From JABFRJ01 sp033812735 (GTDB lineage: Bacteria; Pseudomonadota; Alphaproteobacteria; Rhizobiales; Hyphomicrobiaceae), in contig JAPXTA010000069.1 in assembly GCA_033812735.1 (NCBI GenBank), positions 1 through 26,301 on the forward strand: a DNA stretch of 26,301 nt, in the 5' to 3' direction. Both the position numbers and the translations under genes were made by a program. The number at the start of each line of letters is the position of its first letter. Position 1 is the stretch's first letter. The notes beneath the pieces are model-generated. The model searched no databases and was not told where the DNA came from. It saw only the letters and a program-made list of their open reading frames with translations. This document shows positions 1 through 8,096 of the stretch, in pieces.

Positions 1-1
1 C

Positions 2-1765
2 TCTCTCCGCGTCGGCCGCCTGCTCGATGTCCACACCCGAACCTGGCATGACGACTGGGAGATCATCATCGCCGGAGACCGCATCGCGTCCGTCGGCCCC
101 GCAGGTCACTACACCGGCACCGTCGCCAAGCGCGTGCACGAGCCGGACCTCTCAGCGGTGCCGGGCTTCGGCGAAGTCCACAAACACATCGAAAGCTCCC
201 ATCTCACGCCGGAATGGGAAGCGGCCCTGGTGATCCCGCGCGGCAACACCTGGACATGCGAAGCAAGCCACGAGTTCTCCAACGTCGATGGGCCGCACAA
301 CCTGGCGTTCTGGCTTGAAGCACGTCGATGCGGCTCGCCCCTCAAGATCTTCCCTTTACCAGGGTCCGCCGTGCCACCGACCGCGCACGAATGGGGCGGC
401 GGCTACTACGGCCGCGACGATCAAAGCCGCTTCATGTCGGAAAGCCTGATGGTCGCGGGGCTCGACGAGGTGATGGACTGGCCCGCCATAGCCGATGCAT
501 CCAACCTCTCGCACGATCGGCTGTGGGGCATGATCGAAGCAACGCTCGCTGCTCGCGGCGTGGTGGAAGGCCACGGCGCCGGCCTAACCGACATGGCGAC
601 GATCAACGCCTTCGCCGGTGCTGGCCTCGCCTCCGATCACGAGATGCAGTCGGCAGACGAAACATGGGAGAAGCTCACGCGTGGCCTCTTCGCCGAGATC
701 CGCATCCACAATATGTCCGGGATCATCCGCGGCCTTCTCGCCAAGGGCCTCACCGACTGGTCCCAAATTGCGTTCGCGACCGACGACCGCAGCTGCGCCG
801 ACACACTGCGCATCGGCGCCACCGACCACAACGTGCGCACCGCGATCGCAGCAGGTTTGCCACCCGAGATCGCCATCCAGTGCGTGACCATCAATCCCGC
901 ACGCCATATGCGCCTGACGCCTTACGTTGGCAGTCTCGCCCCGGGGCGCTTCGCCGATATCGTTCTGCTCGACGACGTGGCCGAATTGAACATCGCCAAA
1001 GTCTACGCGGATGGCAGGCTTGCGGCTGAGAACGGCGGCTATGTCGGCCCCGTCCCCAAGATTGACTGGCCCGATTGGGCGCGCCGTACCGTCAATATCC
1101 GTCGCACGCTCATTGCCGCCGATTTCGCAATATCAGCCGCTCCGGGCCGCACGACGATGCGTGCTGCAGTGCTACGGCCATTCCACTGGGCACCGAACTT
1201 CGACACCTTGGACCTCCCCGTCGAAGATGGAGCCGTGCAGCGCGCTGCGGCGCTCAACGTCACCAAGTTCGCGATCGTCGACCGCTTTTCTGGTGACGGC
1301 AGGGTGTCCAAAATGTTCTGGCGCGGCTGCGGCCCCCGCGACAGCGACACCGCCCTCGCCTGTTCCGTCGGCCATGACAAACATAACATCTGGGTCTGCG
1401 GCTCTTCCGACGAGGCGATGGCCACAGCCGTCAATCAACTCGTAGCGCAGCAAGGCGGTTGGGCGCTTGTCCATCACGACAAGGTCACCGCGACGGTCCG
1501 CTTCGAAATCGGCGGCCTCATGAGTTGCAGATCCGCCGACGCCGTCGCCGCGGACCTTGACGCTCTGCACGCAGCAGGTGCCAGCATCGATTGGATGTAC
1601 GAACCGACCTTCCATCCACGCTGGACCCCGGGCTTCCCGCACCGACTGATGTTCGCGACCCTCACCTGCGCCCCATGGGCATGGGTACTCGTTGCCCCGA
1701 GCGAAACCGCCCCCGATGGCTTGGTGAACGTAAGGACCGGCGAGACCCACCCCGTCGTCTGGTAA
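2..1765 (+). CDS. ade: Adenine deaminase family amidohydrolase (5' end outside window)
   Basis: Metal-dependent amidohydrolase of the adenine deaminase family, which converts adenine to hypoxanthine and ammonia in the cytosol. The reading frame is open to the left edge: codons from base 2 encode a typical family N-terminus (GRLLDV... then IAGDRIASVG), so the GTG at 134 is internal and the true start lies just outside. Visible motifs are the metal site HKHIESS, the segment DEVMDWP (family LxExMxFP), EGHGAGL, ASDHE and ATDDR. The C-terminal adenine deaminase domain follows, with SVGHDKHNIWVCG and EIGGLMS. About 587 residues are present, close to the full length of E. coli Ade (about 588), so little is missing. 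The usual IREGS segment after the DHE motif reads IRIHNMS here, so the real substrate may differ from adenine. The tRNA-Gly gene follows after 59 bp. Confidence 0.88.
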   Translation, partial: SLRVGRLLDVHTRTWHDDWEIIIAGDRIASVGPAGHYTGTVAKRVHEPDLSAVPGFGEVHKHIESSHLTPEWEAALVIPRGNTWTCEASHEFSNVDGPHNLAFWLEARRCGSPLKIFPLPGSAVPPTAHEWGGGYYGRDDQSRFMSESLMVAGLDEVMDWPAIADASNLSHDRLWGMIEATLAARGVVEGHGAGLTDMATINAFAGAGLASDHEMQSADETWEKLTRGLFAEIRIHNMSGIIRGLLAKGLTDWSQIAFATDDRSCADTLRIGATDHNVRTAIAAGLPPEIAIQCVTINPARHMRLTPYVGSLAPGRFADIVLLDDVAELNIAKVYADGRLAAENGGYVGPVPKIDWPDWARRTVNIRRTLIAADFAISAAPGRTTMRAAVLRPFHWAPNFDTLDLPVEDGAVQRAAALNVTKFAIVDRFSGDGRVSKMFWRGCGPRDSDTALACSVGHDKHNIWVCGSSDEAMATAVNQLVAQQGGWALVHHDKVTATVRFEIGGLMSCRSADAVAADLDALHAAGASIDWMYEPTFHPRWTPGFPHRLMFATLTCAPWAWVLVAPSETAPDGLVNVRTGETHPVVW

Positions 1766-1784
1766 CTTCCCGCCGCCCGGCCTC

Positions 1785-1813
1785 TTGGATTCCCACTGCG
1801 GAGCGTGTTATTC
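1785..1813 (+). promoter_or_regulatory. Possible promoter of tRNA-Gly
   Basis: TTGGAT (1785-1790) and TTATTC (1808-1813) are 17 bp apart and end 11 bp before the tRNA 5' end. Spacing and position suit a sigma70-type promoter, but the -10 match to consensus is poor. Weak call. Confidence 0.25.
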
Positions 1814-1824
1814 CCTCCCCGAGT

Positions 1825-1899
1825 GCGGGCGTAGTTCAGTGGTAGAACGTCAGCTTCCCAAGCTGAATGTCGTCGGTTCAATCCCGATCGCCCGCTCCA
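1825..1899 (+). tRNA. tRNA-Gly, anticodon CCC
   Basis: Full cloverleaf. The acceptor stem GCGGGCG (1825-1831) pairs with CGCCCGC (1889-1895). The D-arm is GTTCAGTGGTAGAAC. The anticodon stem TCAGC/GCTGA encloses loop TTCCCAA with anticodon CCC at 1857-1859, reading GGG. The T-arm GTCGG-TTCAATC-CCGAT is intact. Discriminator T and an encoded CCA end the gene at 1899. The sequence closely resembles E. coli glyU. It lies in the 176 bp between the amidohydrolase and the convergent rhodanese gene. No clear intrinsic terminator follows it. Confidence 0.97.
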
Positions 1900-1941
1900 A
1901 TCACCCAAAGCAAATCCGGTCGCTATCTGACGTACGGTCGA

Positions 1942-3534
1942 TCACGACGGCCTCAGCGGAATGAAGTGATGCGTACCGTCGCGGCGAAGCTGTTCGACCA
2001 AGCCGAACTCCCAATCGAGATAGGCCTGCATCGCGCTGTCGGGAACATCGGTTCCCTCGTAGGGGCGCCGATAGCGATCGATCGGCGGCGAGGCGAGCCG
2101 CCCCTCTCCCGCTTCGACACCGAAGCCGGCGGCTTTCCAGGCGGCATTGCCGCCGTCGAGGACGTGAATGGTCCCTGTCAGCAGTGTTGCGAGCTCCGGC
2201 GCTGCGTAACGCGCCAGAGCGCCATCCGGACAAGTGACAACATAGCGCGAGGTCCTGGGCAGATTTTTTGCCGAGGCGGCCGACACAGACCTCAGGAAAT
2301 ACCAGGCGCCCGGCACATGACCTTTCTGATAGATCGCATAGCGCGACAGATCGATGACGACTGGCGGCGCCTCCCCTTGCAGCCAATCACGCAAGGCGCG
2401 CGGCGCGACCGACGCGGAGGGAGCAATCGGCGGCAGATCGATCATTTCCGCCCCGGCTGCACTGAAATCCGCGGCCGCATATCCATCGGCGACGAACACG
2501 TCCCAAGCCATCTGCGCCAGCCACGACGCCGTCATGTTGGCGCGCACACCGTCGGTATCGATGAGGACGATCCGCGCGCCGCGAACCGGCGCGTACATCT
2601 CCAGTTCCTGAACGAGTTGTCCACCAGCGACATGGAGAAACCCTGGCACGTGACCTCGGATGTACTCGTCTGGACTGCGCACATCGAAAAAGTACGTGGT
2701 TCTCAGCGCCTGCGACGCCCACGCAACGACATCCGCTCGCGTGGCGCGCTTGACACCGGCACGATCCGCCGACGCCCGCGCCTTCTCGACCGATTTTTCG
2801 TCGCCGAGCCCGATCCCCTCGCCGTAGCGGCGCGACTGCCCGAGTTGCAGAGGTTGCCGCGCCAGCGTCCAACCGATCGTTCCGTTGCGAAGCGCCCGGA
2901 CCTTGTTCGGTAGCCCGAAGTTGATCAACGATTGCGTGCCGATCAGACTGCGGGTGCGTCCGGCGCAGTGCACGATGACGGTGGTATCAGTGTCAATCGC
3001 CATAGCGGGCACGCGCAACGCGAGTTCCGCTCCCGGCACGCTGATACTACCTGGCACAGTCATCGTCTGATACTCGTCGAACCGCCGCGCGTCGACCAGG
3101 AGCACGTTCTCACCGGACGCGATCAGGTCCTTCACCTCCTCTGCTGGAAGCGACGGCGTGTGGCAGACGGCTTCGACCAACTCGCCGAACGCCTTGCTTG
3201 GCACGTTGACGTCGATGAAGAGTTCGCCGCCCGCCGCCGTCCAGCCGGCAATACCGCCATCGAACACGCCGACGTTGGTATAGCCCAGCTCCTCGAAGCG
3301 CCGCGCGGCAGCCTCCGCCAGCCCTTCGCCGGAATCGATCGTGACGACAGGCACGTCACGCCGCGGCAACTTCGCGTAGGCAAGGACTTCAAGTCGCGAC
3401 AGCGGCATATTTGCCGCAAACAACGGATGTCCCTCGGCATGCGGGGCCTCCTCGCGAACGTCGAGAAGGGCTATCTCCTCGCGCGCTAGCAACCGGCCGC
3501 GCACGTCGGCGTAATTCACCCGGCGAAGCGTCAT
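1942..3534 (-). CDS. Four-domain rhodanese-like sulfurtransferase
   Basis: Predicted 530-residue cytosolic protein made of four consecutive rhodanese modules, roughly residues 5-115, 125-235, 265-370 and 375-480, then a short tail. Rhodaneses move sulfane sulfur through a persulfide on a loop cysteine. Only modules 2 (C190 in HCAGRTRS) and 4 (C435 in TCPDGALAR) keep that cysteine; modules 1 (TIDSGEG, near D67) and 3 (LIDTDGV, near D326) have Asp/Ser there and look non-catalytic. The conserved DVR/DAR and GHVPG signatures are present in several modules. I chose the ATG at 3534, with AAGAGA upstream; the frame stays open to 3603, but the extra 23 residues are low-complexity and overlap the upstream gene. 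It lies 65 bp downstream of the FAH gene on the same strand, so co-transcription is possible. The sulfur donor and acceptor cannot be told from sequence. Confidence 0.88.
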   Translation of the reverse strand: MTLRRVNYADVRGRLLAREEIALLDVREEAPHAEGHPLFAANMPLSRLEVLAYAKLPRRDVPVVTIDSGEGLAEAAARRFEELGYTNVGVFDGGIAGWTAAGGELFIDVNVPSKAFGELVEAVCHTPSLPAEEVKDLIASGENVLLVDARRFDEYQTMTVPGSISVPGAELALRVPAMAIDTDTTVIVHCAGRTRSLIGTQSLINFGLPNKVRALRNGTIGWTLARQPLQLGQSRRYGEGIGLGDEKSVEKARASADRAGVKRATRADVVAWASQALRTTYFFDVRSPDEYIRGHVPGFLHVAGGQLVQELEMYAPVRGARIVLIDTDGVRANMTASWLAQMAWDVFVADGYAAADFSAAGAEMIDLPPIAPSASVAPRALRDWLQGEAPPVVIDLSRYAIYQKGHVPGAWYFLRSVSAASAKNLPRTSRYVVTCPDGALARYAAPELATLLTGTIHVLDGGNAAWKAAGFGVEAGEGRLASPPIDRYRRPYEGTDVPDSAMQAYLDWEFGLVEQLRRDGTHHFIPLRPS

Positions 3535-3568
3535 GTCCCGCTGTCTCTTAGCTATTGATGCGAAAGCA

Positions 3569-3591
3569 GGGGGGGCCGCCCCGCCCCCCCC
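3569..3591 (-). terminator. G7/C8 hairpin between FAH and rhodanese genes
   Basis: Seven G (3569-3575) face eight C (3584-3591) across an 8-base GC loop, giving a very stable potential hairpin 9 bp past the FAH stop codon on the minus strand. No T-tract follows it. It could attenuate read-through into the rhodanese gene or protect an mRNA 3' end. Calling it a terminator is inference. Confidence 0.35.
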
Positions 3592-3599
3592 ATCACGGG

Positions 3600-4469
3600 T
3601 CATTCTTCATCCCGCACTGGGTTCGAGAGCACGCCGATCCCCTCGACCTCGATCTCGACGGTGTCACCTGCCTTCATCCAAGCGGGCGGCTTGCGGGCGT
3701 GAGCCACGCCTTGCGGCGTGCCGGTCGCGATGAGATCTCCGGGCTCGAGCGTCATGATCTCAGACAGTAGCGCAATCGTCCGCGCCACGGAGAAGATCAT
3801 GTCGGAGGTGTTGGAATCTTGCATCGTCGCACCGTTGACGCGCGTCTGAATGCGCAGCGGCGTCGCCCCCGGCGGCAAATCGTCAGCCGTCACGACATAG
3901 GGACCAAGCGGTCCGGTGCCGTCGAAGTTCTTCCCCGCAAGCCATTGTGAAGTCTTGCGCTGAAAATCGCGGACGGAAACGTCGTTGAAGATCGTGTAGC
4001 CGAACACGTGGTCCAGTGCCCTGCTCTCGGGAATATGCCGCCCGCCCTTGCCGATCACGATGGTGAGTTCGCACTCGTAATCAAGTTGTATCGATGACTT
4101 CGGGCGGATCACCGGGTCGCCATGGGCGACGAGCGAACGGTCGTACCGCGCAAAGAACGACGGATAAGTCGGCGGCGGGTGCCCGCCCTCTTTCGCGTGC
4201 TCGAGATAGTTGAGGCCGACGCAGATGAACTTCGGCGGATGCGCGACCGGAAGAGAAGCCTTGACGCTCGAAAGCGCATGTTTCGCCGTTGCCGGAGCTT
4301 TCGCTGCGGCAGCCCTAACCGCACTCATAGCCGCCGGCCCGCCAGCGATGACGTCGAGAATGGACGCCGGAGCCGATGCATCGGCAGCACCAACGTCAAC
4401 AACCTCGGCCCCTGTCACCACGCCAAGCCGGGGCGCGCCCGAACCCTTGGAAAACATCATCAGTTTCAT
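3600..4469 (-). CDS. Fumarylacetoacetate hydrolase (FAH) family protein
   Basis: Predicted 289-residue cytosolic enzyme of the FAH superfamily. Members cleave C-C bonds in acylpyruvates, or hydrate or decarboxylate related 2-keto acids, using a divalent metal. A short N-terminal part (1-75) is followed by the catalytic domain from FICVGLNY onward. The expected metal ligands are visible: E132 and E134 in DYECEL, and D163 in FNDVS. LAGKNFDGTGPLGP, a typical FAHD signature, follows, and TGTPQGVA lies near the end. The ATG at 4469 has a strong AGGAGG 5 nt upstream, so the longer open frame (to 4601) is not used. The gene is divergent from an aldolase and an SDR dehydrogenase. FAH plus SDR pairs occur in non-phosphorylative sugar-acid pathways such as L-rhamnose breakdown (2,4-diketo-3-deoxy acid hydrolase); that link is inference. 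Confidence 0.9.
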   Translation of the reverse strand: MKLMMFSKGSGAPRLGVVTGAEVVDVGAADASAPASILDVIAGGPAAMSAVRAAAAKAPATAKHALSSVKASLPVAHPPKFICVGLNYLEHAKEGGHPPPTYPSFFARYDRSLVAHGDPVIRPKSSIQLDYECELTIVIGKGGRHIPESRALDHVFGYTIFNDVSVRDFQRKTSQWLAGKNFDGTGPLGPYVVTADDLPPGATPLRIQTRVNGATMQDSNTSDMIFSVARTIALLSEIMTLEPGDLIATGTPQGVAHARKPPAWMKAGDTVEIEVEGIGVLSNPVRDEE

Positions 4470-4654
4470 TGCTTCCTCCTGCGGCCTTGTTGCTGAGACT
4501 TGCCCGGTTTGCGCTGGATCGTCCAGAGACCGGCTGCGCGTGGACCTCAACCCAGACCGGCAAAACCATAGGCAGGTCTTATTGTTTGAATGCCGCCCCA
4601 ACGGCTAAGCTCGGCACGATACTAGGCCGAAGCCGCCACCCTCGGAGCTCAACC

Positions 4655-5530
4655 ATGTCGTCGTTTCACGGCGTTTTTCCATATCTCGTGTCGCCCGTCG
4701 ACGCCGCCGGAAATATCAAGACCGCGGTCCTCGCGCGCCTCGTTGACGACCTCATTGCGAGAGGGGTCCATGGCGTGACGCCACTAGGTTCGACGGGCGA
4801 GTTCGCCTACCTGACGCCGTCGCAACGTGAGACGGTCGTGCGCACGACGATCGAGGCAACGGCCAGCCGCGTTCCAGTCGTCGCCGGAGTGGCCTCGACC
4901 TCGACGGCCGACGCCGTCGCCCAAGCGAAGCGCTGGCAGGCCCTCGGCGCGACCGGGATCCTTGCGATCCTGGAAGCCTACTTCCCATTGTCCGATCAGC
5001 AAATCGAGGCGTATTTCCGTGCCATTGCCGACGCTGTCGACGTTCCGGTCGTCCTTTATACCAACCCTCAGTTCCAGCGGGCCGACCTGTCGCTTCCGAC
5101 CATCGCACGCCTCGCCGATCATCCCCGCATCGGCTACATCAAGGACGCCTCCACCAACACCGGCCGGCTTCTCTCGATCATGAACGCATGCGAAGGGCGG
5201 ATCAAAGTATTCTCCGCGTCCGCCCACATCCCCACCGCCGTCATGCTGATCGGCGGTGTCGGCTGGATGGCAGGTCCCGCCAATGTCGCGCCGCGCGACA
5301 GCGTTCGCCTCTACGATCTCTGCAAATCAGGCAACTGGGCCGAGGCCATGCCGCTCCAACGCCGTATGTGGCGCGTCAACGAAGCGTTCGCAAAATACAA
5401 CCTCGCCGCCTGCATCAAGGCCGGTCTCCAACTGCAGGGCTACGACGTCGGCGATCCCATCCCGCCACAATCGCCGCTCTCCTCAGACCAACGCGACGCC
5501 GTGGCCAAGGCGCTCGACGGCATCGGCTGA
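4655..5530 (+). CDS. Dihydrodipicolinate synthase/N-acetylneuraminate lyase family aldolase
   Basis: Predicted 291-residue class I aldolase of the DapA/NanA superfamily, a TIM barrel that forms a Schiff base between a lysine and a 2-keto acid, usually pyruvate. Visible landmarks are GSTGEF (residues 45-50, the carboxylate-binding loop), Y135 in LYTNP and the Schiff-base K163 in YIKDAS. The ATG at 4655 is preceded by GGAG 7 nt upstream; the longer frame from 4376 overlaps the divergent FAH gene and does not resemble the family. It is followed at 34 bp by an SDR gene on the same strand. Sequence alone does not separate true DapA from 2-keto-3-deoxy sugar-acid aldolases or dehydratases. The catabolic context makes a housekeeping lysine-synthesis role less likely. 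Confidence 0.9.
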   Translation: MSSFHGVFPYLVSPVDAAGNIKTAVLARLVDDLIARGVHGVTPLGSTGEFAYLTPSQRETVVRTTIEATASRVPVVAGVASTSTADAVAQAKRWQALGATGILAILEAYFPLSDQQIEAYFRAIADAVDVPVVLYTNPQFQRADLSLPTIARLADHPRIGYIKDASTNTGRLLSIMNACEGRIKVFSASAHIPTAVMLIGGVGWMAGPANVAPRDSVRLYDLCKSGNWAEAMPLQRRMWRVNEAFAKYNLAACIKAGLQLQGYDVGDPIPPQSPLSSDQRDAVAKALDGIG

Positions 5531-5564
5531 TCACATTCGCTCCTGACACATTCGGAACCCCACC

Positions 5565-6377
5565 ATGTCCACACGCCTGCTCGAAGGACAAGTTGCGCTC
5601 GTCACAGGAGCCGGTCGCGGCTTGGGCCGCGCCTTTGCCGAATGTCTCGCCTCGCTCGGCTGCAACATCGCCGTTCACGGGATGCGCGAGCATGGTCCTT
5701 CGGAATATGGCGGCAGCGAAACACTAACGGACGTGGCCCGTACCATCGGCAAGACACACAATGTCGGCACCATCAAATTGCTCGGCGACCTCACGCGGGT
5801 CGACGACATCGACCGCATCGCCACCGAAACCGCAACCAAGCTTGGCGCCGTCGACATCCTCGTCCACAATGCCGGCGGCGATATCGCAGCGGCCGGCGGC
5901 AAGCCCGATCCCAACGACGTCGTCATGATCAAGCCTGAAGACGTCCGCGCGGTCATCGACCGCAATCTTCTCAGCACGATCTTCGTCTGCCAGCGCATCG
6001 CCCGCGACATGATGGAACGACGCCGCGGCCGCATCGTCACCATCGGCTCTGTTGCAGCATTCAAGGGGCGCGCACATTCTGCTGTTTATGCGACGGCAAA
6101 AGCCGGCGCCAATCACTTCACGCGGTGTCTGGCGGATCAGCTTCGCCCGTACGACATCACCGTCAATACCATTGCCCCCGGCGATACGCGGACCGAAAGG
6201 TTCCTCGCCACGCGCGCCGTCGATCCCAACCGCCTCGCGGAAGCGGGCACGCTCGACCGCATCGCGACCGTCGACGAGGTCGCCCGCGTCGTCGAGTTCT
6301 TCGCAGGCCCCATGGGCGCCTTCGTGTCAGGCCAAGTCATCCGTGTTGACGGCGGCGGCCAGCTCTGGCCTGCATAG
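5565..6377 (+). CDS. Short-chain dehydrogenase/reductase (SDR)
   Basis: Predicted 270-residue classical SDR, an NAD(P)-dependent oxidoreductase with a Rossmann fold. The cofactor motif TGAGRGLG is at residues 14-21, HNAGGD at 101-106, and the catalytic set N134, S162, Y175 and K179 (YATAK) is intact. The C-terminal SGQVIRVDGGG is typical of the family. The chain has an insertion after the second strand (about residues 40-70, HGPSEYGGSE), which often shapes the substrate pocket. It lies 34 bp after the aldolase and probably shares its transcript. A dehydrogenase that oxidises a hydroxy acid before aldolase or FAH cleavage is plausible, but the substrate is unknown. Confidence 0.92.
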   Translation: MSTRLLEGQVALVTGAGRGLGRAFAECLASLGCNIAVHGMREHGPSEYGGSETLTDVARTIGKTHNVGTIKLLGDLTRVDDIDRIATETATKLGAVDILVHNAGGDIAAAGGKPDPNDVVMIKPEDVRAVIDRNLLSTIFVCQRIARDMMERRRGRIVTIGSVAAFKGRAHSAVYATAKAGANHFTRCLADQLRPYDITVNTIAPGDTRTERFLATRAVDPNRLAEAGTLDRIATVDEVARVVEFFAGPMGAFVSGQVIRVDGGGQLWPA

Positions 6378-6458
6378 CGGTTATCAAATCAACGCCATTT
6401 GCCTGAATACCGGGGATTGTGACAACGTGCGGGAAATAACACCGCCATGAGGACAACC

Positions 6459-7322
6459 ATGAGCACCGAGTATACACCGCCCAAGGTCTGGGTCTGGGAC
6501 AAGGCCAACGGCGGACAATTCGCCAACATCAACAGGCCGATTGCCGGGCCGACCCACGACAAAGACCTCCCTGTCGGCAAACACCCGTTGCAGCTTTATT
6601 CGCTCGCGACACCAAACGGCGTCAAAGTCACGGTCATGCTGGAGGAACTGCTGGCCGCCGGCCACAAGGGCGCGGAATATGACGCCTGGCTGATCAAGAT
6701 CGGCGAGGGCATGCAATTCGGATCGGGCTTCGTCGAAGCCAACCCGAATTCCAAGATCCCGGCGCTCATGGACCGCAGCGGCCCGAAGCCACGGCGCGTT
6801 TTCGAATCCGGCGCAATCCTGCTCTATCTCGCCGAGAAGTTCGGCGCCTTCTTGCCGAAGGACCCAGACAAGCGGACCGAGGCCCTCAACTGGCTTTTCT
6901 GGCAGATGGGCAGTGCCCCCTACCTCGGCGGCGGGTTCGGCCATTTCTACGCCTATGCACCCTTCAAGATCGAATACGCCATCAACCGCTTCGCGATGGA
7001 AACCAAGCGCCAGCTCGACGTCCTCGACCGCCACCTCGCCGGCAGCGCGTACATGGCCGGTAACGAGTACTCGATCGCGGACATGGCGATCTGGCCTTGG
7101 TACGGCGCCCTCGTTAAAGGTCTCGTCTACAATGCCGGCGAGTTCCTATCGGTGCACGAGTACAAACATGTGCAGCGCTGGACCGACGAAATCGCGGCAC
7201 GTCCCGCCGTCAAGCGCGGCCGCATGGTCAACCGCACCAGCGGCGATCCCGCGAGCCAATTGCACGAACGCCACGACGCCAGCGATTTCGATACCAAGAC
7301 CCAGGACAAGGTCGCGAAGTAA
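6459..7322 (+). CDS. yghU: Glutathione S-transferase, YghU type (disulfide-bond oxidoreductase)
   Basis: Predicted 287-residue protein that matches E. coli YghU (288 residues) nearly end to end: PKVWVWDK, FANINRP.GPTH.K.LPVGKHPLQLYSL at the N-terminus, the thioredoxin-fold GSH site with NPNSKIPAL and VFESGAILLYLAEK, the helical domain with LGGGFGHFY.YAP.KIEYAINRF, and the tail QLHERHDASDF. YghU binds two glutathiones and has disulfide reductase and peroxidase activity in the cytosol. An ATG at 6447 is possible, but the one at 6459 has GAGGA 5 nt upstream and gives the family's normal N-terminus. It lies 81 bp after the SDR and could be a separate unit. The next gene is convergent, 22 bp away. 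Confidence 0.95.
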   Translation: MSTEYTPPKVWVWDKANGGQFANINRPIAGPTHDKDLPVGKHPLQLYSLATPNGVKVTVMLEELLAAGHKGAEYDAWLIKIGEGMQFGSGFVEANPNSKIPALMDRSGPKPRRVFESGAILLYLAEKFGAFLPKDPDKRTEALNWLFWQMGSAPYLGGGFGHFYAYAPFKIEYAINRFAMETKRQLDVLDRHLAGSAYMAGNEYSIADMAIWPWYGALVKGLVYNAGEFLSVHEYKHVQRWTDEIAARPAVKRGRMVNRTSGDPASQLHERHDASDFDTKTQDKVAK

Positions 7323-7344
7323 ACCGAATACCCCTCGGCCGCGA

Positions 7345-8016
7345 TCAAGTCGCAGCCGAAAACACCACAGCCCCCATTGCCATAGCAACCGCCGCTTGCG
7401 TCGGGTCGATCACAGGCACGCCGAGCTCCGCCTCGAGCGGCGCGCGGTGGCGCGCCATGCCGGCGCAGCCCATGACGATCACTTCCGAGCCGTCCTTGTC
7501 GCGCAACGCGCGGCCGATCTCGATCATCTTGGCGAGCGTCTTCTCGCCCGTCGCCGTCTCCGCGACGGACATGTCGAGTGGCCGCTCGCCTGCAAGCCGA
7601 TCGAGCAAACCCATCTGCCGCATGTACCGCACATGCCGGCGGATCGACCGCTGCTTGATGGCGATCACTCCGAACCGCTCGCCGCGCGCCAGCGCCGTGA
7701 GGACGCCACACTCGTTGATGCCGAACACCGGCCGGTTGGTCGCCTCGCGGCATACGTGCAAGCCAGGGTCCGAATAACAGGCAATCACGAACGCATCGAC
7801 ATCGTTCGACGACTTAACGAGCCGCGCCAACGGCAGCGCTACACTCTCGACGTGCTCCTGCGTCTCGACCCCGAGCGGCCCCTCCTTCAGGGTATGGCAC
7901 GCGATCTCCGGTCCGCCGGCGAAGCGAATAGCTGCCAACGCGTCGTCCAGCCCCTTGGTCACCGCCTCATTCGAGTTCGGATTGATGACGAGGATCTTTT
8001 TGCGGCGGGTCGTCAT
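7345..8016 (-). CDS. Asp/Glu/hydantoin racemase family protein (hydantoin racemase)
   Basis: Predicted 223-residue cofactor-independent racemase. Members use two cysteines as acid/base pair to invert the C5 of 5-substituted hydantoins. Both are present: C80 in IACYSDPGL and C184 in VMGCAGM, the standard contexts. The N-terminal INPNSNEAVT and the later DPTQAAV are also characteristic. The ATG at 8016 opens the family's usual N-terminus (KILVINPNSN); the open frame extends to 8142 but would run into the divergent hydantoinase. The divergent start of the hydantoinase is only 80 bp away, and a D-carbamoylase lies in the same locus, which strongly supports hydantoin as substrate over aspartate or glutamate. 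Confidence 0.92.
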   Translation of the reverse strand: MTTRRKKILVINPNSNEAVTKGLDDALAAIRFAGGPEIACHTLKEGPLGVETQEHVESVALPLARLVKSSNDVDAFVIACYSDPGLHVCREATNRPVFGINECGVLTALARGERFGVIAIKQRSIRRHVRYMRQMGLLDRLAGERPLDMSVAETATGEKTLAKMIEIGRALRDKDGSEVIVMGCAGMARHRAPLEAELGVPVIDPTQAAVAMAMGAVVFSAAT

Positions 8017-8096
8017 GCGTGAACCATGCTTTCCGATTGGGTCTCCTACCCCTATCATCCGCCGCAACAGACCAGCTTGCAAGACGAGGCGACGAC

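Noticed and set aside
1825..1899. tRNA-Gly as an integration site for a genomic island
   Set aside because: No integrase is visible and no second copy of the tRNA 3' end was found; only CGGTTCAAT recurs near 24027, which is too short.
1867..2913. Long plus-strand open frame (348 codons) opposite the rhodanese gene
   Set aside because: It begins inside the tRNA gene, is rich in Arg and lacks family features; the minus strand carries clear rhodanese modules.
4526..4561. Direct repeat AGACCGGC in the FAH-aldolase divergent gap
   Set aside because: Only 8 bp, two copies 28 bp apart with no further symmetry or promoter elements; not enough to call an operator.
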